Part shown: in pieces, positions 5,769 through 11,362 of the stretch
Position numbering within the stretch: the first letter of the stretch is position 1
How the letters are laid out: the number at the start of each line of letters is the position of its first letter
Assembly (NCBI GenBank): GCA_034211175.1
Contig: JAXHUH010000056.1
Span: forward strand, 1 to 12,894
Length of the DNA: 12,894 nt
Origin: JAXHUH01 sp034211175
GTDB taxonomy: Bacteria > Actinomycetota > Acidimicrobiia > Acidimicrobiales > CAIXPF01
Direction: 5' to 3'
Notes under the pieces: generated by a model
Databases searched by the model: none
Told to the model about the DNA's origin: nothing
What the model saw: the letters and a program-made list of their open reading frames with translations, nothing else
Translations under genes and position numbers: made by a program

Positions 5769-6647
5769 GTGATCCCTCTTCGCGACGAGAACCCGACCAG
5801 GCGGACGGCCTGGGTGACGATCATCCTGATCGTGATCTGCTGCGTCGTGTACTTCCGCGTCCAGCAGCAACCGCAGCCCACCGACCTGATCGAGACGCCG
5901 GCCGGGGTCGTTCAGGTCCCGTCCGACCTGGGCTTCACCCTCGAGTACGCGGCCATCCCGTGCGAGATCCTCCGCGGCAACCCCCTCACCTTCGAGGAGG
6001 CCTTCCGCACGTTCAACCAGGGCGACGTCGACGCGTGCAGCGACGGTCAGGGCATCCGGCTGTTCCCCGACAAGCAGGTCTGGCTCGTCGTCGGGCTGTC
6101 GCTGTTCCTCCACGGCGGCATCGCGCACCTCCTGTTCAACATGTGGGCGCTGTGGATCTTCGGGAACAACGTGGAGGACCACCTGGGCCGGGGGAAGTAC
6201 CTGGCCTTCTACCTCCTCGGCGGCGTCGCCGCGACCGCTGCGCACGTGTGGGCCAACCCCGACAGCACGCTGCCCGTGGTCGGCGCGTCGGGCGCGATCG
6301 CCGCGGTGATGGGCGCGTACCTGGTCTGGTTCCCCAACGCGCCGATCCGTACCTCGATCCTGATCTTCATAATCCGCGACATCCGGGCCCGCTGGTTCCT
6401 GCTGTTCTGGTTCGTGTTCCAGTTCTTCACGGCTGACAACAGCGGCGTGGCCTGGGAAGCTCATGTCGGAGGGTTCGTGTTCGGCGTGGTCGTCGGGCTC
6501 GTCGTGCGCGTGAGTGACGCAGCGCGGCGGACGATATGGTCGGACACGTACCGGGATCGGAATCCCTGGGGCGCCGCCGGCGGGGCGGGGCCGGACCACA
6601 GGGGACCTCCGTTCCCAGATCGCGACGACCAGTCGGGACGCTGGTGA
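5769..6647 (+). CDS. Rhomboid-family intramembrane serine protease
   Basis: Polytopic membrane protease (family S54) that cleaves transmembrane segments of substrate proteins. From the GTG at 5769 it is 292 residues and begins IPLRDENPTRR, the usual start of actinobacterial rhomboids. At least six hydrophobic segments are visible. TM1 is near 13-30. A long outer loop of about 75 residues follows. The HGGIAHLLFNMWALWIFGN motif lies at about 115-133, with the conserved His and Asn. The nucleophile is in GASGAI (Ser about 174), and the partner His is in WEAHVGGFVFG (about 232), so the catalytic dyad is complete. The outer loop carries two cysteines, near 65 and 90, that could form a disulfide. 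The C-terminal 40 residues are polar, Arg/Gly/Asp-rich and cytoplasmic. The GTPase-like gene follows after 44 bases without a terminator, so co-transcription is likely. The substrate is unknown. Confidence 0.93.
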   Translation: MIPLRDENPTRRTAWVTIILIVICCVVYFRVQQQPQPTDLIETPAGVVQVPSDLGFTLEYAAIPCEILRGNPLTFEEAFRTFNQGDVDACSDGQGIRLFPDKQVWLVVGLSLFLHGGIAHLLFNMWALWIFGNNVEDHLGRGKYLAFYLLGGVAATAAHVWANPDSTLPVVGASGAIAAVMGAYLVWFPNAPIRTSILIFIIRDIRARWFLLFWFVFQFFTADNSGVAWEAHVGGFVFGVVVGLVVRVSDAARRTIWSDTYRDRNPWGAAGGAGPDHRGPPFPDRDDQSGRW

Positions 6648-6682
6648 GGCGCGTCACGAGGCGGGCATCCCACTGACCGGTG

Positions 6683-6690
6683 AGAGGAAG
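6683..6690 (+). promoter_or_regulatory. Ribosome binding site AGAGGAAG for the GTPase-like gene
   Basis: A purine-rich Shine-Dalgarno sequence immediately upstream of the ATG at 6692. It decides that start over the in-frame GTG at 6680, which has no such site. A visible ribosome binding site, in contrast to the leaderless genes nearby, supports this being an internal gene of the rhomboid operon. Confidence 0.6.
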
Positions 6691-6691
6691 C

Positions 6692-8632
6692 ATGAGCGCG
6701 GACACGTTCTACGGCCTGCGGGAGCTGCTCATCCCCGGCCCTTCACAGACCACCGGCTATCGCACGGTGCTCGTGATCGGAACCACCGGCGCGGGCAAGT
6801 CCACGCTGATTCGTCAGCTGATGGGCACCGACCCGAAGACCGAGGCGTTCCCGGCCACGTCGACCTCGAAGACGACGGTCGCCGAGGCGGAGCTGCTGCT
6901 CGCCCCCGGTGACCACTTCGCGGCGATCACCTTCATGCCGCTCGCCGATGTGCGGACCTACGTCGAGGAGTGCGTCGTGGCGGCGGCGCTCGCCGCGTTC
7001 GAGGAGCGCAGCGAGACCGAGATCCGCACGCGGCTGCTCGAGCACGTCGACCAGCGGTTCCGGCTCAAGTACGTCCTCTCCGACGGCCTCTCCGGTGACC
7101 CGGCGATCGACGGCGTCGGTGACCGTGACGACGACAGCCTGACCACGGTCCAGCGCATCCGCCGCAACACCGAGGCGGTGCTCGGCCAGATCCGGGCGCT
7201 GCTCGACGAGGCGGTCCGCGCCGGCCTCGAGGAGCTCACCGCCGAGGGCCTGGTCGACGACGACGTCGACAACGACGAGTTGTTCGTCCTGCTGCGCCAC
7301 CGCCTCGTGGGCCACCCGACGGTCGGCGAGATCGTGAGCTTCCTCGTCGAGGAGATCGCGGCCCGCTTCGACCTGATGGACCCGGAGGAGCTGACCCGGG
7401 GCCAGGACGGCTGGCCGCTGTACTGGCGGTTCCAGACCGACGACCGGGCCAAGTTCATGCGGTCGCTGCGCCGGTTCGTGAGCATCGACGCCGAGGAGTT
7501 CGGCCTCCTGCTCACCCCGATCGTCAACGGCATCCGGGTCCGGGGGCCGTTCCACCCGACGTGGGCGAACGAGATCCCCTACGTGATGCTCCTCGACCGC
7601 GAGGGCCTCGGCCACACCCCCGACTCGGTGTCGAGCCTCCCGTCGTCGACGACCCGCATGCTCGACGACGTCGACGTCGTGGTCATCGTCGACAACGCCC
7701 AGCAGCCGATGCAGGCCGCGCCGGTGGCGGCGATGCGCCAGATCGCGGCGGCCGGCCACGGCGACAAGCTCGTGCTGGTCTTCACCCACTTCGACATGGT
7801 CCACGGCCCGAACCTGCCGGACCTCGACGCCCGCCGCCATCACGTGATTGCGTCGGTCGACCAGGTGCTGAGCGCCATCGGCTCGGACCTCGGCTACCCG
7901 ACCGAGCGGCTGCTCCGGTACCGGCTCGACCGCAACCTCTACCTGCTCGAGCACCTCCACAAGCCGATCGACGAGAACTCCGACGTCCGGACGGTGCGGG
8001 AGCTGCAGTGGCTGTTGAGCCAGCTCCGGGTCGAGGCGACCCCGCTCGAGCTGGGCGACTGCCGGCCGGTGTACGAGCTCGACGCGCTCCGCTCCACGGT
8101 CCACGGGGCCATCTCCGGGTTCCTGCAGTCGTGGGAGCGCAAGCTCGGCCTCGGCACGTCGGGCGCGCCGGCGGTGCACTGGAGCAAGATCAAGGCCCTG
8201 TGCGTGCGCTACGCCCGTCGGTCGAACGACGAGTACGAGTCGCTTCGCCCGGCCGGTGACCTCCTCGGCGCCATCACCGATTCGCTCCGCCGGTTCGTGA
8301 CGTTCCCGACCCGTTGGACGGGTGAGCCGCCCGACGAGGAGACGGCGCAGCAGCTCTACGACCACCTGACCCGCCAGGCCGGCGCCCAGTTGCGGCCGCT
8401 GGTGCGGTCCCGGCTGTTCGACGACGCCGGCGAGCTGTGGGCCGAGGCCCGCGACATCGAGGGCCAGGAGTCGGCCCAGCGTCGGGCCGAGTTCATCATG
8501 CGCAAGATCCTCGAGCAGCGGGTGCCCGCCGGCGGCGGCGCTCCGGTCGGCGACGAGCAGGACTTCGCGGCCGCGGTGGTGCGGACCATCGTCGACTCGG
8601 CGTCCGAGCTCGACGTGGAATTCGCGGAGTAG
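6692..8632 (+). CDS. Large P-loop GTPase-like protein with interrupted G domain
   Basis: A 646-residue soluble protein that I cannot assign to a named family. Walker A/G1 is GTTGAGKST at 30-38, preceded by the strand RTVLVIG. A Thr/Ser-rich stretch, FPATSTSKTTVAEAEL (about 53-68), is placed like switch I. Then come about 240 mostly helical, charged residues before the strand PYVMLLDREGLG. There DREG (302-305) fits the DxxG G3 motif, followed by DVDVVVIVDNAQQPM. VLVFTHFD (361-368) fits the G4 position (N/TKxD), with His-Phe replacing the usual Lys-x. About 275 helical residues follow. The layout recalls dynamin-like or other TRAFAC GTPases with helical insertions, but this is inference; an ATPase is possible. 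Both halves have strong coding codon bias and no frameshift is seen. The rhomboid upstream suggests a membrane-associated process. Confidence 0.8.
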   Translation: MSADTFYGLRELLIPGPSQTTGYRTVLVIGTTGAGKSTLIRQLMGTDPKTEAFPATSTSKTTVAEAELLLAPGDHFAAITFMPLADVRTYVEECVVAAALAAFEERSETEIRTRLLEHVDQRFRLKYVLSDGLSGDPAIDGVGDRDDDSLTTVQRIRRNTEAVLGQIRALLDEAVRAGLEELTAEGLVDDDVDNDELFVLLRHRLVGHPTVGEIVSFLVEEIAARFDLMDPEELTRGQDGWPLYWRFQTDDRAKFMRSLRRFVSIDAEEFGLLLTPIVNGIRVRGPFHPTWANEIPYVMLLDREGLGHTPDSVSSLPSSTTRMLDDVDVVVIVDNAQQPMQAAPVAAMRQIAAAGHGDKLVLVFTHFDMVHGPNLPDLDARRHHVIASVDQVLSAIGSDLGYPTERLLRYRLDRNLYLLEHLHKPIDENSDVRTVRELQWLLSQLRVEATPLELGDCRPVYELDALRSTVHGAISGFLQSWERKLGLGTSGAPAVHWSKIKALCVRYARRSNDEYESLRPAGDLLGAITDSLRRFVTFPTRWTGEPPDEETAQQLYDHLTRQAGAQLRPLVRSRLFDDAGELWAEARDIEGQESAQRRAEFIMRKILEQRVPAGGGAPVGDEQDFAAAVVRTIVDSASELDVEFAE

Positions 8633-8702
8633 CGGCGTAGCAGCGTTCGCCGAGCGGCGGCGGTCTCGGCCCACCAGCCGGGCTCGCGGGTAGGAGCCCT
8701 GG

Positions 8703-8727
8703 TCGGTGGGTGTTCGGCGCCCACCGA
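8703..8727 (+). terminator. Stem-loop downstream of the GTPase-like gene
   Basis: A stem of about 10 bp (one G-T pair) pairs TCGGTGGGTG with the complementary bases ending at 8727, around a TTCGG loop. It is the strongest hairpin in the 147-base gap after the stop at 8632. Only GAATT follows, not a long T-run, so it may be an actinobacterial-type weak intrinsic terminator for the rhomboid-GTPase operon. Confidence 0.5.
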
Positions 8728-8741
8728 ATTCACTCGCGGTA

Positions 8742-8770
8742 TTGCATAGGCCACGCAGCGCGACTACACA
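8742..8770 (+). promoter_or_regulatory. Promoter TTGCAT-17 bp-TACACA before the secreted protein gene
   Basis: The -35 TTGCAT (8742-8747) and the -10 TACACA (8765-8770) are separated by exactly 17 bases, close to a housekeeping sigma promoter. The -10 ends 9 bases before the ATG at 8780, so the transcript would be leaderless or have a leader of only a few bases. Confidence 0.6.
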
Positions 8771-8779
8771 GAGGCGCGC

Positions 8780-9952
8780 ATGCGTCCCCGGACCGCAGCC
8801 GTCGCGGCTGTCGTCCTGTTCGGCGCGGCGGCCCTGCTCGCGGCTGTCGGCGCACCGGACAGCATCCGCTCCGCCGAGGCGGTGCCGCGATCGGACGCGC
8901 CCGTCTACGCCCGCACCGGCTTCTGGTACCCCGGTGACTCCGCCGACGTCGCCCGAGCGTGGTCGGGCGGTGCCGCGTGCATCGACGTCGACGATCAGGC
9001 GTCGTCCGGCGAGGCCGTGCAGCACCTGGGCATCGACCTGCACACCACCGGCGAGGTGGTGCGCGCGCTCGACGACGGCGAGCTGATCGGCGTCGCCGAG
9101 GAGGACGGCACCGGCGTCGTCTTCGCCCGCCACCGCACCGAGGACGGCGCGCCGTTCGTGGCCGTCTACGGGCGGGTGAGCGTCGAGCCGGCGCTGGCGG
9201 AACGGCTGGCGCTCGGCGAGGTCCCCGTCGCCGGCGGTGAGCCACTGCCCGGCGTCGCGGTCACGTCCGGCGGGACCGCCGCCGCCACCACGATCCACCT
9301 CGGCGTGGTCGCCGGCGATCGGCCTCCGCCCGGGCCGTGGCTGGAGCGCCCGTGCGGCGAACCGCCGACCCACGCGAGCGACGACTACGTCGACCCGGTC
9401 GCCTTCCTGCACGGCAACTTCGCCGCCGGCGCGGTCGCCGGGCCGGTCGACCTGCGCGCCGACTGCCTCGCCCGCGGTGGTGAGGCGGCGGTCGCGCTCG
9501 ACGCGGCCAGCGCCGGTTCGTGGGTGTGCGCCGGGCGGCGGGTGGCCGACATCGACCCGGCCGACGTCGGCGCGGCGTGTCGACTCCAGCTCGGCCCCGC
9601 CGCCACCGCGGTGCGGGTCGACGACGGTCCGCAGGGCTGGATGTGCGCACCCGGCGGCTCCATCGACGGTGCCGGGGCCGGTGGGGGCGCGATGCCCGCA
9701 GACCTCGACGGGTGGTGCGACGCCACCGGCGTCGGCGGCCTGGAGGCGACCGTGTTCAACGCCGCGCCGTTCGATGCCGACTCGTGGCGGTGCGTGCACG
9801 GCGTCGAGCTCGGCGGGTTCGACTTCACCCGCCTGTGCCGCGAGGCGTACGACCCGAACGGCACCGGCCGGCCGCCGGACACCGCAGCGACCGCCGCGGA
9901 CTTCGCCGATCCGGCCAGCTGGCGCTGCTACTGGACGACCCGCGTCCCCTGA
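8780..9952 (+). CDS. Secreted protein with degenerate LytM/M23-like domain and Cys-Trp repeats
   Basis: An exported protein of 390 residues. The N-terminus (RPRT, then a hydrophobic run to about residue 24, then SAEAVP) is a Sec signal peptide with possible cleavage after AEA. Residues about 80-210 follow the M23 (LytM) pattern: HLGIDLHTTGEVVRALDDGELIG fits HxxxD plus the 'DG-V' strand, VYGRVSVEP sits where YxHL is expected, IHLGVV where HLH is expected, and a VDPVAFL end follows. One or both His of the last motifs are missing, so zinc hydrolase activity is doubtful. The C-terminal half holds four repeats of Cys, 20-30 residues, Trp-x-Cys: SWVC, GWMC, SWRC and SWRC. These are probably disulfide-linked cell-surface modules; similar C...SWxC repeats occur in other secreted actinobacterial proteins. 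It is convergent with merR, with 18 bases between the stop codons. Confidence 0.75.
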   Translation: MRPRTAAVAAVVLFGAAALLAAVGAPDSIRSAEAVPRSDAPVYARTGFWYPGDSADVARAWSGGAACIDVDDQASSGEAVQHLGIDLHTTGEVVRALDDGELIGVAEEDGTGVVFARHRTEDGAPFVAVYGRVSVEPALAERLALGEVPVAGGEPLPGVAVTSGGTAAATTIHLGVVAGDRPPPGPWLERPCGEPPTHASDDYVDPVAFLHGNFAAGAVAGPVDLRADCLARGGEAAVALDAASAGSWVCAGRRVADIDPADVGAACRLQLGPAATAVRVDDGPQGWMCAPGGSIDGAGAGGGAMPADLDGWCDATGVGGLEATVFNAAPFDADSWRCVHGVELGGFDFTRLCREAYDPNGTGRPPDTAATAADFADPASWRCYWTTRVP

Positions 9953-9970
9953 GCCCGAGCGCGGGGCCGG

Positions 9971-10801
9971 CTACCCGTGGTCCGCCACGATCGGCCACTG
10001 GATCTCGGTACGCCGGTCCAGCGGCGCGACCTCGGTCGGATCGTCGAGGTACACCTCCCGCGGCGGGCCGGCGGGCTCGTGGCCGTGGGACTGCATCCAG
10101 GCCGCGAGCACGTGATAGGCGGGCGCGACGTCCTCGTAGGAGCCCCGGTGGATCGTCGTGGCGGCCGGGCCCGGCGCCACGATCCGGCCACGCACCTCGG
10201 CAGCCTCGTCGAGGTCGTCGGGCAGGCCGTCGACCGGGATGCACATCTCGATGTCGCCGGAGGTCTCCTCGTCGATGACGTCCCACAGCACGAGGAACGG
10301 CGGTCCGACCGGCTGGCGGCCTGCAGCGCCCAGCGCCTCCATCACCGCACCGAAGCCGTGCCCGACGGCATCGGCGACGGTCTCCATGGTCGCGTTCGTG
10401 CGCAGCCCGACGACGTCGACGGGCCCGAGCTCGCGGACCTCGACCGTGTACGGCACGATCGGCTCCTCGTCGCGCAGGAGCCGCTCGACCAGCTCGATCC
10501 GCCGCTGCTGCTCGGCGAGCTGGTGCTCGAGCCGGGCCCGGTGGCGGTCGAGCACCTTCGCGACGACGTCGGGGTCGTCCGACGCGAGGATCTCGCCGAT
10601 GTCGCCGAGCCCGAGGTCCGCGCTGCGCAGCAACCGGATGGCCCGGGCCTCGTTGGCCTGCGCCAACCGGTAGTAGCGATAGCCCGACGACGGGTCGACC
10701 TCGGCGGGACGCAGCAGGCCGAGCTCGTCGTAGCGACGGAGCGCCTTCGCCGACAGGCGGGTGAGGGCCGAGAACCGGCCGATGGGCACGAGTTGTTCCA
10801 T
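9971..10801 (-). CDS. MerR-family transcriptional regulator with GyrI-like ligand-binding domain (BmrR type)
   Basis: DNA-binding activator of 276 residues. The winged helix-turn-helix is at 5-75: IGRFSALTRLSAKALRRYDELG, then LLRPAEVDPSSGYRYY, the hallmark MerR recognition region. A helical dimerisation segment, DRHRARLEHQLAEQQRRIELVERLL, follows at about 83-110. Residues about 118-275 form a GyrI/BmrR-like effector domain: PYTVEVRELGPVDVVGLR, a middle WDVIDEET/CIPVDGLP, and REVYLDDPTEVAPLDRRTEIQWPI at the end, whose acidic residues match the position of BmrR's drug-binding glutamate. Such proteins sense bulky hydrophobic, often cationic, compounds and usually activate an efflux gene. No transporter lies in this window. 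The promoter just upstream carries its own operator, so it is likely autoregulated. Confidence 0.93.
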   Translation of the reverse strand: MEQLVPIGRFSALTRLSAKALRRYDELGLLRPAEVDPSSGYRYYRLAQANEARAIRLLRSADLGLGDIGEILASDDPDVVAKVLDRHRARLEHQLAEQQRRIELVERLLRDEEPIVPYTVEVRELGPVDVVGLRTNATMETVADAVGHGFGAVMEALGAAGRQPVGPPFLVLWDVIDEETSGDIEMCIPVDGLPDDLDEAAEVRGRIVAPGPAATTIHRGSYEDVAPAYHVLAAWMQSHGHEPAGPPREVYLDDPTEVAPLDRRTEIQWPIVADHG

Positions 10802-10808
10802 GAGGTGC

Positions 10809-10839
10809 AGGCTCGACCTTCCCGCCGGGGCAAGGTCAA
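10809..10839 (-). promoter_or_regulatory. MerR-type promoter/operator with 19-bp spacer, leaderless
   Basis: On the minus strand: -35 TTGACC (10834-10839), a 19-base spacer (10815-10833), -10 GAGCCT (10809-10814), then 7 bases and the ATG of the MerR gene. The spacer region carries the dyad GACCTT ... AAGGTC (10815-10820 and 10832-10837), placed between -35 and -10. The over-long spacer with a central dyad is the classic MerR-activated arrangement, here predicted to control merR itself. Confidence 0.75.
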
Positions 10840-10870
10840 GGGTGTCGTCGGCCGAAACCCCGGCGTGGGC

Positions 10871-11362
10871 TCAGCGGTCGCCGGCGCGGCGGGCGTAGGC
10901 CTCGAGCAGGCGGGGACCGTCGAGGCTGCGCACGTACGGCAGCGGATCGATGCGGGCCTCGATCACGTAGTCCGTGAGCGCGTTCTTCGCCACCGCGACC
11001 AGGTCCTCGGCCGCCCACGGCTTGGCGATGTAGTGGTCGAGGTCGGCGTCGTTGACGGCGCGGATCGTGTCGGACTGGTCGGCCTGGCCGGTGACGAGCA
11101 CCTTGCGGGCCGACGCGGTGGCCGGGTCCCGGTGGAGCTCGACGAGGAAGTCGACCCCGGTGGCCCCGGGCAGGCGGTGGTCGGCGAGCACGAGCGCGAC
11201 CCGGTCACCGTCGCCGGTGACGTCGGCCAGTGCGGCGCGGGCGTCCTCGACGTCGTCCGCGGCCTCGATCCGCACCGCATCGGCCAGTGGCGCCAGGTCG
11301 CGCACCACGGCGTCGCGCACCTCGGGCTCGTCCTCGACGACGAGTACGACCAGCTCGTTCAC
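10871..11362 (-). CDS. Stand-alone receiver-domain response regulator
   Basis: Two-component receiver protein of 163 residues with no DNA-binding or enzymatic output domain. Receiver landmarks are complete: VVEDEP acidic pair (D11, E12), phosphoacceptor D61 in LADHRLPG, T91 in VLVTGQA, and K114 in DHYIAKPW. The run IRAVNDADLDHYIAKPW resembles receivers that are fused to thioredoxin-reductase-like proteins or that act with cyclic-nucleotide-domain kinases; this is memory of the family, not a search. A 45-residue helical tail follows the receiver. The GTG start at 11362 overlaps the histidine kinase stop by 4 bases (GTGA), and a GGAG site lies 6 bases upstream, so translation is coupled and the kinase is its partner. 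It may act by protein-protein contact or in a phosphorelay. Confidence 0.9.
   Translation of the reverse strand: MNELVVLVVEDEPEVRDAVVRDLAPLADAVRIEAADDVEDARAALADVTGDGDRVALVLADHRLPGATGVDFLVELHRDPATASARKVLVTGQADQSDTIRAVNDADLDHYIAKPWAAEDLVAVAKNALTDYVIEARIDPLPYVRSLDGPRLLEAYARRAGDR

Noticed and set aside
4486..5772. A 428-codon open frame on the plus strand
   Set aside because: Antisense to the GNAT gene; Arg/Gly/Asp-rich translation with no recognisable domain.
6743..9799. A 1018-codon open frame on the minus strand
   Set aside because: It spans antisense to both the GTPase-like and secreted protein genes, which carry recognisable motifs. Its translation is low-complexity Val/Asp/Arg/Gly-rich sequence typical of a high-G+C shadow.
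8780..9952. Active M23 endopeptidase
   Set aside because: The HLH and YxHL positions read as IHLG and VYGRV, so the zinc and catalytic histidines are incomplete; called degenerate instead.
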